Below are positions 16,954 through 25,765 of a stretch of DNA of 64,000 bases, piece after piece. Location of the stretch: contig JAFZQU010000019.1 of the NCBI GenBank assembly GCA_017620255.1, positions 1-64,000 on the forward strand, written 5' to 3'. Origin of the DNA: Lachnospiraceae bacterium. GTDB lineage: Bacteria; Bacillota; Clostridia; Lachnospirales; Lachnospiraceae. The translations under genes and the position numbers were made by a program. The notes under the pieces were generated by a model, which saw only the letters and a program-made list of their open reading frames with translations, made no database searches and was not told where the DNA came from. Within the stretch, counting starts at the first letter, position 1, and each line of letters begins with the position of its first letter.

Positions 16954-19900
16954 TCACAGCAGCGCAAGCATTCCGTCATAATCAAAGCCGTCAAAGCAGG
17001 CCTTCAGCGCCTTGTATTTTTCAGCCTCCGCTTCAGGGATCTCGTAGCCCTCCATCTCCGCAAAGGCATCCTCCAGCTTGCTGTAATCCATATCCTGCGC
17101 GCCCTCCTTGAGGGTTTCGTAGACACTCTCCATCAGCGCTGCATCGGCCACCGGCCGCTCCTCCTGCGTATCGTTTTCTTCGGCCGGGTTTTCAAACAGG
17201 CCGGAGAGATACTCCCTGTAAGCCTGATAGTCCGCCATGAGCTGCTCGTGTTCTTTCCGGATCAGGCCCGTGTTGCCGGCCTTTCCCGCCTCTTCCAGGC
17301 GGAGGGCTTTGTCCGACAGATCCTTTGCGCCGATGATCCTTGCGGAACTCTTCAGGGCATGCACCTTGATGGTGTAATTCTTCCAGTCTTCCTTTGAGTA
17401 AAAATCACACAATTCGGCTTTGCGCTCCTCAATGGAATCATAGAATACCTGCAGCGCGAACCGCAGGGTTTCTTCGCCGCCGCTGTTTTTCAGGGCTTCT
17501 CTGCCGTCAATCCCGGTCAGGGTCTCGTACCATTCCGTGCCCGCCGGCTCTTCCGTATCGTCCACCGCCGTATTCTCCGCGTTTCCGGTTCTGCCCGCAC
17601 CGGCGTTGCCGGCTGCCCCGGTGCCGTCCGTCTGTTTGCCGTTCTGCGCAGACTCCGCGGTTTCTGCGGCGGTGGCCGGTCTGGCGTCAGCAACTGTCTG
17701 GTTTTCGGCGGAACCTTCCCGCTCCTTGCCAAACAGGGTGTCTAAATGATAACTCTTTTCTCCTTTGTCCATGTAGAGCAGTCCGAAGGTCCCCGGTCCG
17801 CAGTTACTTGCGATGGCAGCGGTAGCTTTCTGGAAGATGATCCGGCTGAACTTGCTGCGTTTGCGGATCTCTTCTTCGATCCATACCAGTTCTTCTTCCG
17901 CGATATCCGCATAAGTCACGAACAGAACGTCGGGATCCGGGTGGAAACCGATGGGCAGCGACATCCGGATGTATTTTTCATAACACTGCAGTCTCGATCC
18001 CATGAAGATCCGGCCGATGGTGAGCCGGTTGTTTCTGGTCCGGATGGAAGGACGCAGCCACAGGGTCTTCATGATGGCGTTCCGTCTTTCATTGATATAC
18101 CCGCTTCTGGTCATGAATCCGGTATCCGCCAGAATAAACGAGCAATGGATCTTCTTTCTGACGGTTTGCAGTTCACTGATGATCTTCTCTACGGGTTCGT
18201 TCTGCTGCGCCAGTTTATAGGCGATAAGCGTCAGGATACCGGTGGCGCTGGAAACGCCGCCGGAATCGATGACGGTCACGTTTTCAAAAGTCTGGGCGGC
18301 TTCGGTGGCCAACGCATGATCGCGGCTCGCGCCGTCTGCCATGGAAATATAAATCACATGCTGGGATCTGCGCAGCAGTCCCGAGAAGAAGGCAACATAG
18401 TCTTCCACATCCGGCGCCGTGGACCTTGCATGGTGTCCCTCCACGCTCATGTAACGGATCAGTTCATCGGATACGATCTCCGTCTTATCACGGAAGAGAT
18501 AATCATCCGTATCCACAAGGAAAGGGAGCAGTTCGATCTGCAGCTGGGCCACCAGTGTATCCGGCAGATCGCAGGTGGTGCTGGAAGCGATGAGGACAGG
18601 GATCTTTCTGCGGTAACCCTTGGCCGTGTTCATCTCTTCTTTTTCGTAGGAATCGGCGCTTAAGCGGATGACTTTTTCTTCCGGCAGGTGCATGAGCAGC
18701 GTTCTCTCCAGCTGCATCCCCGAAACCGGCTTGACCAGATATCCGTCAAATCCGCTGGTATTGTACAGTTCCCGGTTCTGGGAGCCGGCGTTGGCAGTCA
18801 GGACTACCACAGGCACATCCTGGTTTAAGCCTCCCGTCTGGGAACGGATCCGTTTCAGGCACTCGATGCCGTCCATCTCCGGCATCAGGTGATCCATCAG
18901 GATCACGTCATAGCGGAGTGACAGCGTCTTTCCGAGGGCTTCCAGAGCGCTCGTGGCCGTATCGATCATAATGATGGTATCCTGCAGAAGTTTCTGCTCC
19001 ACCTGCAGGTTCATTTCATTGTCATCCACGATGAGGATCCGGCATTCCGGCGCAATGAAGGAGGCCTCATATTTGGTCCGTTTCACCGCGTCGCTGTCGC
19101 TGGAGATATTGATGTCTCCCACCGCATCCGGGTCCGAGATATTCTGCATCAGGGATACGGTAAAAGTCGACCCCTGGGTGTAAACACTGTTCACGGTGAT
19201 CTCACCGCCCATCAGTTCCACCAGCTGCTTCACAATGGATAAGCCGAGGCCGGTCCCTTCGATGAAGCGGTTCTTTTCCTGGTCGACTCTGCGGAAGGCG
19301 TCAAATAAGTAAGGCAGGGATTCCTGCTTGATGCCCATACCGGTATCGATGACGGAGATGTTTAAAAGCACCTGGTTATCCACCGAGTATTCACTCTCCA
19401 CGTGCAGGGTCACGGAACCCTCCTGTGTGTATTTGACCGCGTTGTTCAGCAGATTGATCAGGATCTGTTTGATGCGCACCTCATCGCCGTAGAGGCCGGA
19501 GGGAACATTCGGGTCGATGTACACATGAAAAGCAAGGCCCTTTTCCTGGGCTTTGAGCCAGATCATGTTGACGATCTCCGAAACCAGGTCGCCCACACGG
19601 TACTCCACCGGGACAATGTCCATGCTGCCGGCTTCGATCTTGCTGAAATCCAGGATATCATTGATGAGGGCAAGCAGCATCTTGCCTGCGCCCTGAATAT
19701 TGTTGGCATCTTTTATGATCTCATCCGATGCGTCTTCCTGCCGGAGAATGAGCTCATTCGATCCTAAGATCGTATTGATGGGCGTACGGATCTCATGGCT
19801 CATGCTGGAGAAGAAGCGGTTCTGCGAGCGGTTTATCTCCTCCACCTTTTCCGCCTCTTTTCTGGCTCTCTTGTTTTCCTCGGAAAAGAGCCATTCCTCA

Positions 19901-20466
19901 AACCACACCATCAGGCAGCATACCAAGCCGACGATGATGATGGAGAGAAGGGAATCCACATAGAACATGCTCCTGGAATGCTGGACAACTCTTTCCGGAT
20001 GAAAATAGGCATCCAGGTAAAAGCCGATGGCTTCGATGGTCAGGACCACCACCATCACGCCTCTCCACATTCCGCTTAAAACGAGGCCCGTATAGAGATA
20101 AGCAAAGATCAGCCACAAAACGCCGCCGCCTTCCACACCGCCGCCAAAATAGAACAGGATCGGCAGCAGCAGAAAGACCATGCCGCTCACGATGATCAGC
20201 ACCGCTGCCTGCACTTTCTTTTTCCGGACGGCAATGAAGGTGATCACCGGTACCAGAAGGATGGTGGCGATGATGGCGATGATCTCCGCCATGCTTTCCT
20301 TATAAATGATATCGCCGACGAGGGCGAAGATAATGACCACATCGGTCACCATTGTGAGCAGGATAAAAACACGTTCCTTAAAGCTTCTGGAGGGGTCTCT
20401 CAATCTGTCGATGATCTTTTCAAAAAACGAGCGGACCGCGGCAATGACGCCTTTGATCAGTTTCAT
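16954..20466 (-). CDS. Hybrid histidine kinase with inserted DegV domain and HPt
   Basis: 1170 residues. Five or six membrane segments lie in residues 32-195. The HisKA box is SMSHEIRTP near 224. The HATPase has NNAVKYT, DTGMGI and GTGLGLSIV. The receiver at about 472-590 starts RILIVDDNEMN with Asp in LMDHLMPEMDG. Residues about 620-900 match DegV, a fatty-acid-binding fold: SSTTCDLPD at the start, HARSTAPDVEDYVAFF, VIDSGGVSSATG, and ASNCGPGTFGLLYM at the end. A low-complexity Ala/Gly/Thr linker (about 915-975) leads to an HPt domain with HALKSSARIIGA near 1040. It overlaps the preceding kinase by 4 bp. A DegV domain in a phosphorelay is unusual and suggests lipid sensing. Confidence 0.93.
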   Translation of the reverse strand: MKLIKGVIAAVRSFFEKIIDRLRDPSRSFKERVFILLTMVTDVVIIFALVGDIIYKESMAEIIAIIATILLVPVITFIAVRKKKVQAAVLIIVSGMVFLLLPILFYFGGGVEGGGVLWLIFAYLYTGLVLSGMWRGVMVVVLTIEAIGFYLDAYFHPERVVQHSRSMFYVDSLLSIIIVGLVCCLMVWFEEWLFSEENKRARKEAEKVEEINRSQNRFFSSMSHEIRTPINTILGSNELILRQEDASDEIIKDANNIQGAGKMLLALINDILDFSKIEAGSMDIVPVEYRVGDLVSEIVNMIWLKAQEKGLAFHVYIDPNVPSGLYGDEVRIKQILINLLNNAVKYTQEGSVTLHVESEYSVDNQVLLNISVIDTGMGIKQESLPYLFDAFRRVDQEKNRFIEGTGLGLSIVKQLVELMGGEITVNSVYTQGSTFTVSLMQNISDPDAVGDINISSDSDAVKRTKYEASFIAPECRILIVDDNEMNLQVEQKLLQDTIIMIDTATSALEALGKTLSLRYDVILMDHLMPEMDGIECLKRIRSQTGGLNQDVPVVVLTANAGSQNRELYNTSGFDGYLVKPVSGMQLERTLLMHLPEEKVIRLSADSYEKEEMNTAKGYRRKIPVLIASSTTCDLPDTLVAQLQIELLPFLVDTDDYLFRDKTEIVSDELIRYMSVEGHHARSTAPDVEDYVAFFSGLLRRSQHVIYISMADGASRDHALATEAAQTFENVTVIDSGGVSSATGILTLIAYKLAQQNEPVEKIISELQTVRKKIHCSFILADTGFMTRSGYINERRNAIMKTLWLRPSIRTRNNRLTIGRIFMGSRLQCYEKYIRMSLPIGFHPDPDVLFVTYADIAEEELVWIEEEIRKRSKFSRIIFQKATAAIASNCGPGTFGLLYMDKGEKSYHLDTLFGKEREGSAENQTVADARPATAAETAESAQNGKQTDGTGAAGNAGAGRTGNAENTAVDDTEEPAGTEWYETLTGIDGREALKNSGGEETLRFALQVFYDSIEERKAELCDFYSKEDWKNYTIKVHALKSSARIIGAKDLSDKALRLEEAGKAGNTGLIRKEHEQLMADYQAYREYLSGLFENPAEENDTQEERPVADAALMESVYETLKEGAQDMDYSKLEDAFAEMEGYEIPEAEAEKYKALKACFDGFDYDGMLALL

Positions 20467-22532
20467 AGAACCGTCCCTCCTTTCGGCGTATTGTCTTCAT
20501 ATGTGATATATTCCTCGGGCAGGACCCTCTTCATGACACGTTCAAAATCAAGCAGGTCAATGGGTTTGGCAATGAACCCGTCGAACCCTTCCCGTATGAA
20601 CATTTCCCTGGCGCCGCTGACGGCATTTGCGGTAAGAGCGACGATGCGGGGTACCTTTCCCCGCTCCCTGGCAAGTTTCCGAAGTCTCTTCATGCATTCG
20701 ACGCCATCCATTTCCGGCATCATATGATCCATGAAGATCACGTCATAATCATTCTCCGCGTATTTGGCAAGAGCATCCTTTCCGCTCTCCGCCGTATCCG
20801 TACTCATCCGGTAATCACGGAACAGGCCCGTGGCCACCACCAGATTCATGGGCTCATCATCCACGATCAGCGCTTTCACGCCGTCAAACATGGGTTTGCG
20901 CAGGCTTTCATCCGCCTCGATATCCACCGCCTGCGGCCCTTCGTTTAAGATCTTCGCGACGGGGAAACCGTAGAGGGGCTTTGGCATGACGATCACTTTG
21001 CTGTTCCCGGCCGGACGGAAACCGTTGTGGGCTGAAACAGCGATGACGATCCCCTGCTTGATCAGTCCTTCAAAATAGACCGGATCGTCGGTGTATTCCT
21101 CTTCTCCCATAAAGATATAGGAGATCTTCTGTTTTTCGATCAGCCGCTCGATCTCTGTCCGGTTATCCGCGGAGTACAGGGCCAGGCCCAGTCCGTCCGC
21201 CATGTGGATCGCCATGTTGCGATAGAATTCACGAACCTGCGGTACATCGTATTTCTCGGAATGTACATGGAACAATACATCCCCGGTATTCATATTGCCG
21301 ACCCTTAAGCAGGGCGCATGATCCACTACCTTCTGCGGGATGGTGACAAGTACCGTGGTACCCATGCCCAGTTCGCTTTCGATTTTGACAAAACCGCCCA
21401 TCCTGTGGACAAAGCCGTACACGATGGGGAGTCCCAGTCCGATGCCGCCGGTGCTGCGGTTTCTCTCCTTATGGGCCTGATAGGAACCGGCCGATACGGC
21501 AGCGATCTCTTTTCTGCTCATGCCGATCCCGGTATCCGTTACTTCCACGCAAAGGTTCACACCGTAATCTCTCTGGATGGCGTGGACTTTGATATAGACG
21601 CCGCCGCGGTGGGTGAACTTCAGGGCATTCATGACCAGATGCCGGAAGATCTTGTGCAGCTTCTTGATATCGCCCATCATCACATTCGGAACCCTCGGAT
21701 CCAGATCCACCACCAGTTCCAGTTCGTCCTGCTTCTCATGGAGGCGGAAGCCCGTGACCACATCGTTGATGAGGGACGTGCACATATAATTTTCTTCTTC
21801 CAGCGCCACCGCGCCGCGCTTGACTTCCGTGAAATCCTGAATGTCCCCGATCTGGAAGGACAGCCTGGCGCCGGCAGATCCGATGGCGGCGATCTCTTCC
21901 CCGTTCTCGCGTTTGGAAAGAAGGGTGGACATACCGTTTACCACGTTCACGGGAGTTCTCAGTTCATGGGAAATGTTGGACAGGAAATCTTCCATGTCGC
22001 TGTCGTTTGCCTGCATCTGCGCAGCACTCTTTGCCAGCAGTTCCGCGGACTCGATCCGGTTGCGGATGGTGACGCGGCAAAATACATAGACACAAAGGAC
22101 GATCCCGAAATGGAGCAGGATCCTGGAAATGTTTAAGGCATCAAATGCCATGGTTTCGTTCATGCCGGCCAGATGGATCTGTATCCCCATGACCAGAACG
22201 AATTCCGCCAGGATCAGATTCATCATGAAGGTCCGGTCCATCATGGAAAACAGGATCAAAAGCAGGATCGAAACCACCGCCACATCAAAAAAGCTAGTTT
22301 CATGGACGCCGTGATAGAAAGCGATCATCATGCCGTAGACCAGATACAGATTCTGGCGGTACCTTTCCTCCATCTTCTGGGTGATGTGCATGACCCAGAG
22401 GGCTACGGCCCCCGCAAGGAGCAGCGGCGGTACCCAGAATTCCCAGTCCATCAGATAGTTCTCTGTGATACAGGCTATACAGGCTATGGTGATGACTGTG
22501 ATGACAAAGCGGTCGGTTCTGATCTTGTTCAT
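20463..22532 (-). CDS. Hybrid sensor histidine kinase
   Basis: 689 residues from the ATG at 22532, which has AAGGAAAG upstream; the longer frame runs into repeats and was not used. Six membrane segments occupy the first 150 residues. The HisKA box is NISHELRTP. The HATPase has MNALKFTH, DTGIGM and GIGLGLPIV. A region near residues 440-540 looks like a receiver without its acidic site. A C-terminal receiver carries ALIVDDEPMN and Asp in FMDHMMPEMDG. The stop overlaps the next kinase start as ATGA, so the two kinases are translated together. Array 3 lies 70 bp upstream and may hold regulatory sites. Confidence 0.92.
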   Translation of the reverse strand: MNKIRTDRFVITVITIACIACITENYLMDWEFWVPPLLLAGAVALWVMHITQKMEERYRQNLYLVYGMMIAFYHGVHETSFFDVAVVSILLLILFSMMDRTFMMNLILAEFVLVMGIQIHLAGMNETMAFDALNISRILLHFGIVLCVYVFCRVTIRNRIESAELLAKSAAQMQANDSDMEDFLSNISHELRTPVNVVNGMSTLLSKRENGEEIAAIGSAGARLSFQIGDIQDFTEVKRGAVALEEENYMCTSLINDVVTGFRLHEKQDELELVVDLDPRVPNVMMGDIKKLHKIFRHLVMNALKFTHRGGVYIKVHAIQRDYGVNLCVEVTDTGIGMSRKEIAAVSAGSYQAHKERNRSTGGIGLGLPIVYGFVHRMGGFVKIESELGMGTTVLVTIPQKVVDHAPCLRVGNMNTGDVLFHVHSEKYDVPQVREFYRNMAIHMADGLGLALYSADNRTEIERLIEKQKISYIFMGEEEYTDDPVYFEGLIKQGIVIAVSAHNGFRPAGNSKVIVMPKPLYGFPVAKILNEGPQAVDIEADESLRKPMFDGVKALIVDDEPMNLVVATGLFRDYRMSTDTAESGKDALAKYAENDYDVIFMDHMMPEMDGVECMKRLRKLARERGKVPRIVALTANAVSGAREMFIREGFDGFIAKPIDLLDFERVMKRVLPEEYITYEDNTPKGGTVL

Positions 22533-22602
22533 AGACTTTCCTTTACGGCTTCTTGTTTTTATATTAAAGATTTCTCTATCTTTAGTCGTTTCTTCGAACC
22601 GG

Positions 22603-22767
22603 ATACACTCGGTTTCTTGTTTTTCGCCCAATCAAGTGTCTCCTTAGAAAAAGCGCTTGGAGCAGAGACACTCGGGTCTTCGTTTGAAGTGCATCCGAGT
22701 GTATGTTGACGAAATATCCGGCATATCCATACACTCGTAAACAGCATCCATCTTCAATGGAGTGTTC
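22603..22767. repeat. Periodic inverted-repeat array 3 (ATACACTCGG / CCGAGTGTAT)
   Basis: Six half-sites alternate in orientation, starting at 22603, 22632, 22666, 22695, 22729 and 22758. Gaps are exactly 19, 24, 19, 24 and 19 bp, so the period is 63 bp, as in the arrays at 48 and 60362. Three sites match ATACACTCGG at nine or ten of ten positions (22603, 22695, 22729), one at eight (22666), and two keep mainly the AGTGT core. It lies in the 414-bp gap between the kinase at 22532 and dus at 22947. Overlapping short frames on the minus strand exist here, but none has a credible start. Confidence 0.8.
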
Positions 22768-22870
22768 ATCCTGATCTGCATGATCCAATCATGAGCAACA
22801 TAAATCAAATATGTAAGACAGTTACCACAAATATACAATATACGGGGTGTGTTTTCAAGAAATCCGGGGC

Positions 22871-22966
22871 GGATCTGCCATGGGATCTGCCACAGGATTC
22901 ACCACAGGATTTACTGCCGGCTTCACCATGGGATCTGCCACCGGTTTCACCATGGGATCTGCGCGC
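22871..22966. repeat. 12-bp tandem repeat, eight units, at the 3' end of dus
   Basis: Eight adjoining 12-base units with consensus GGATCTGCCATG run from 22871 to 22966. The dus stop codon (22947) lies inside the tract. In the neighbouring minus-strand frame the tract would encode a tetrapeptide repeat of the type ADPM-VKPV. Copy number could change by slippage. A role as coding extension, RNA structure or neutral repeat cannot be decided. Confidence 0.85.
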
Positions 22967-23933
22967 AGGCCAGCCGGTATTCCGAAAGCGTTGCCGCCTT
23001 TTTGATCGCCTTTTTCGCCCGCTCGTATCCGGGAAAGGAGTTGCCGAAATACAGCCAGAATTCCTTCATGCGCATCACGGCATGCTCTTCGCACTGCATG
23101 GAGGAAAGGTAACCTTCTTCCAGGGCACGGACAAAATCATGGCGCTTCTTTCGTTCCGCCGGCGGGATCTCCTCATCCCCGAAAACCAAATCCGGCAAAG
23201 CGGACAGGCGGGATACCAGAAGGGGATCCGCCACGATCCCTCTGCCGATCATCACACGGTCGAGTCCCGGAAATAGTTTACATAACTCCATGTAGTCTTC
23301 CACACTGCGGATGTCTCCGTTATAGCAAAGCGGCACCTGCAGATGCTCCCTGGCATAGGCAAAGGCCTCCGTCCTGCAGGCCCCCTTATACTGATCTGCC
23401 CTGACGCGCGGATGGATGATGATCTCCGAAAAAGGATAATCCGCATAGATCCGCACGATCTGCTCCCATTCCTTTTCATCCGACCAGCCGATGCGCGTTT
23501 TCAGCGAGATCTTCACGCCCTGAAGTGAGGGACTGCTCTGAAACCCTGCGAACAGCCTGTCCAGAAGATCATCCATCGCGATCAGGTCTTTGAAAATACC
23601 GGAGCCGCGATTTTTACCTGTGACCGTACCGGACGGGCAACCGAAATTCAGATTGATCTCTGCAGGGTTCGTCAGGTCCCTGATCTCTTCTGCAAGCCGG
23701 ACCACTCTGTCCGCCTCATTTCCGAGGATCTGCGGCACGAGCGGAGCTTGCAGCAAACCCGGCGCATCCTGCCCCTCTGCGATCCCCAGTTCCCGCGTCG
23801 TCTTGTTGTTCAGATGATCGTTAGCCGACAGAAACGGGGTGAAATACTTGTCTATGTCATGAAAGATACGGTCGTACGCTTCGCGGAATACATGCCCTGT
23901 GATCCCCTCAAGCGGGGCTAAATAAAACTGCAT
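22947..23933 (-). CDS. tRNA-dihydrouridine synthase
   Basis: 328 residues of the Dus family, FMN-dependent reductases of uridine in tRNA. Visible motifs: YLAPLEGITGHVFR for FMN binding at the N terminus, INLNFGCPSGTVTGKNRGSG with the catalytic Cys near residue 98, SLKTRIGW, IIIHPRVRADQYKG, YNGDIRSVEDY, and DRVMIGRGIVADPLL. The C-terminal helical domain is present. Its start overlaps the FliB-like gene by 26 bp. It is the last gene of the second MoxR operon. Which Dus subgroup it belongs to is not decided here. Confidence 0.95.
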   Translation of the reverse strand: MQFYLAPLEGITGHVFREAYDRIFHDIDKYFTPFLSANDHLNNKTTRELGIAEGQDAPGLLQAPLVPQILGNEADRVVRLAEEIRDLTNPAEINLNFGCPSGTVTGKNRGSGIFKDLIAMDDLLDRLFAGFQSSPSLQGVKISLKTRIGWSDEKEWEQIVRIYADYPFSEIIIHPRVRADQYKGACRTEAFAYAREHLQVPLCYNGDIRSVEDYMELCKLFPGLDRVMIGRGIVADPLLVSRLSALPDLVFGDEEIPPAERKKRHDFVRALEEGYLSSMQCEEHAVMRMKEFWLYFGNSFPGYERAKKAIKKAATLSEYRLACAQIPW

Positions 23934-25083
23934 GCAGAAATTCCTCCAAAGCGTTTAGGTTAAGATCCGAATGTTCCACTTCCCGGACATAGCGGTAGGC
24001 GACTTTCTCGCAGGCATCGCGGCTGATCGCAGGCTTACCGGCTGCTGCCTGTGCATCCGCTCCCGCAAGCCATTCGTTCATGATGAATTCTTCCGTGAAC
24101 ACGACGGAAAAAACACCCAGCATGATCTTGGTATCGATCCAGTCGTCATAGACAGCGCCGCAGAAGTAGGTGTAGACAAACGACATCAGGTAGTTCTCTA
24201 AGAAAACGGGCCACCAGTCCTGCGTTTCCATGATTTTAACAAACGCTTCGCGAAACTGCGCATAATGTGTCCTGCCCTGCGCCAGCATGTTCTTTTCGGC
24301 CGTCAGCACCTCCTGCCAGTCATCGCGTAACAGTTCCAGTTTCAGCAGGATCGAGAAATTCTCCTGGAGAAAATCATAGCGCTGCAGGGGATCACTCAGA
24401 TCCGGCAGGTCATCATCGTCGCAGAGTTCGGCAAGCGTTCCCGCATCCTGCGCTTTCGCAAATTCGCGGTAGATGTCCTGCATATCGCTGATGCGGTTCT
24501 CTTCCACGCAGGTCTGCAGCTGCTTCCCAAGTTCCATCAGGTAGCGGATCCTCTCATCGATCGTATGTGAGCGGTCCTGCAGGATCTTGTAGATCACTTC
24601 ACGCGCATCCTCGAGCTCTGTAAAGAGCAGGAAGTCAAAATCATCGAATTCATTGATCAGCGGATCGTCGTCATCGTCGTTTTCTTCCGTAAAATGTACG
24701 GGTTCCTCGCAGGATAACACGATGTGCGCCGCTACCGGACACGAAACGGAGAGCGACCATTCCCTGAGCCCCTCGAATTCCTCCACATGACGCGGGTATA
24801 ATTTGCACGTCCGGCACAGGTGATTTTCACCCATATTTATGATCATGTCGCAGAGATTGTCGTCATTGAGCATGCTGCATCTCTTGTCTTTGCCCTGCTT
24901 AAAGCAGCCCCCGTTCCAGTCGATCCCCTTTGCGAGGCGCTCTGAAAACGAACCGACATACTGCTCATAGCGCTCCATGCTCCCATCGTCGATCATGATC
25001 TGCCAGCCTGCGCAGCAGGTGTCCGGACAGTCTCCTGCCGTACATGCAAAATCATGGTAGTAATGCGGATAAACATATCTCAT
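23908..25083 (-). CDS. fliB: FliB-like flagellin lysine-N-methylase
   Basis: 391 residues. The N terminus has the FliB cysteine pattern CTAGDCPDTCCAGW, then further Cys at CFKQGKDKRC, NLCDMI and HLCRTCKLYPR, enough for an iron-sulfur cluster or zinc sites. FliB methylates lysines of flagellin in Salmonella, and clostridial homologs are common. An acidic run of five Asp lies near residue 138. It overlaps the phosphopantetheinyl transferase by 32 bp upstream and dus by 26 bp downstream. No flagellin gene is in this window, so the substrate is inferred from the family only. Confidence 0.85.
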   Translation of the reverse strand: MRYVYPHYYHDFACTAGDCPDTCCAGWQIMIDDGSMERYEQYVGSFSERLAKGIDWNGGCFKQGKDKRCSMLNDDNLCDMIINMGENHLCRTCKLYPRHVEEFEGLREWSLSVSCPVAAHIVLSCEEPVHFTEENDDDDDPLINEFDDFDFLLFTELEDAREVIYKILQDRSHTIDERIRYLMELGKQLQTCVEENRISDMQDIYREFAKAQDAGTLAELCDDDDLPDLSDPLQRYDFLQENFSILLKLELLRDDWQEVLTAEKNMLAQGRTHYAQFREAFVKIMETQDWWPVFLENYLMSFVYTYFCGAVYDDWIDTKIMLGVFSVVFTEEFIMNEWLAGADAQAAAGKPAISRDACEKVAYRYVREVEHSDLNLNALEEFLHAVLFSPA

Positions 25084-25765
25084 GTATCATGCCTCCTTGC
25101 CCGTTGTCTTTTTCTGTATTTTCACCGTTCATGCGGCAGACGGATAAAACATAACCATCCGGTGCCTCAAGGATCTCGCCTGTGTAGGTGTGATCGTCGT
25201 GATCCTGCCGTACCGTAAAGTCTCCGTTCTCCCCGATCACGGAAAATGTATCGAGCCCTAACTTCATACCCTGTCCGGTCGCTTTTAGGAAGCTCTCCTT
25301 TAAGGTCCAGATCTGCGTGAACGCAAGGTCTGTTGCGGCAGGACGCGAAAGGCCTGCCTGCCTCTTTCCTTCCCCGTTGATGAACGCCTGCTCTTCCCCG
25401 GAAAAGAATCGTCTGATGATCGAATCATTGCATGTCCGGATCCGCTCGATATCAATTCCGACAGGCGTATTGCCTGTTGCCACTGCCACGTAGGAGCCGG
25501 TGTGGCTGATGCTGAAGTAAGGAAGGGGTGATGGTGCGTCCTCTAAGATCACCGGCTTTCCGTTGTCATCGTGTGTCAGCCGGATCGCCTTTAACACCTT
25601 TCCGCCCGCATCCGTGTATGCATATTGTAAAAGCAGGGCACATGCAAGCGAACGGATCCTGTCTGCTTCCATCCTGTATTTCAATGCATACTCCCGGCGC
25701 TCTTCACATACAAGCGGCAAAAGATCATCCGCCTTGCATGTGTCGATGCTGGCAATATAGATCAT
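25052..25765 (-). CDS. 4'-phosphopantetheinyl transferase (Sfp-type)
   Basis: 237 residues from the ATG at 25765, which overlaps the upstream stop as ATGA and has GGAGGAG before it. Sfp-type enzymes move phosphopantetheine from coenzyme A to carrier proteins. Motifs seen are YFSISHTGSYVAVA, VGIDIERIR with the Mg-binding acidic residues, RRFFSGEEQAFI, and WTLKESFLKATGQG with the catalytic Lys-Glu pair. No NRPS, PKS or carrier protein is nearby. It sits between DUF4129 and fliB in one operon, an uncommon pairing. Confidence 0.93.
   Translation of the reverse strand: MIYIASIDTCKADDLLPLVCEERREYALKYRMEADRIRSLACALLLQYAYTDAGGKVLKAIRLTHDDNGKPVILEDAPSPLPYFSISHTGSYVAVATGNTPVGIDIERIRTCNDSIIRRFFSGEEQAFINGEGKRQAGLSRPAATDLAFTQIWTLKESFLKATGQGMKLGLDTFSVIGENGDFTVRQDHDDHTYTGEILEAPDGYVLSVCRMNGENTEKDNGQGGMIHEICLSALLP

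Noticed and set aside
22559-22838. Several 60-68 residue minus-strand frames in array 3
   Set aside because: All three frames are open over the same stretch, none has a good ribosome site, and the 63-bp repeat geometry explains their internal repetition.
22855-23094. 79-residue frame with ADPM/VKPV repeats as a separate gene
   Set aside because: It lies mostly inside dus in another frame and has no ribosome site. It is kept only as a possible frameshift extension.
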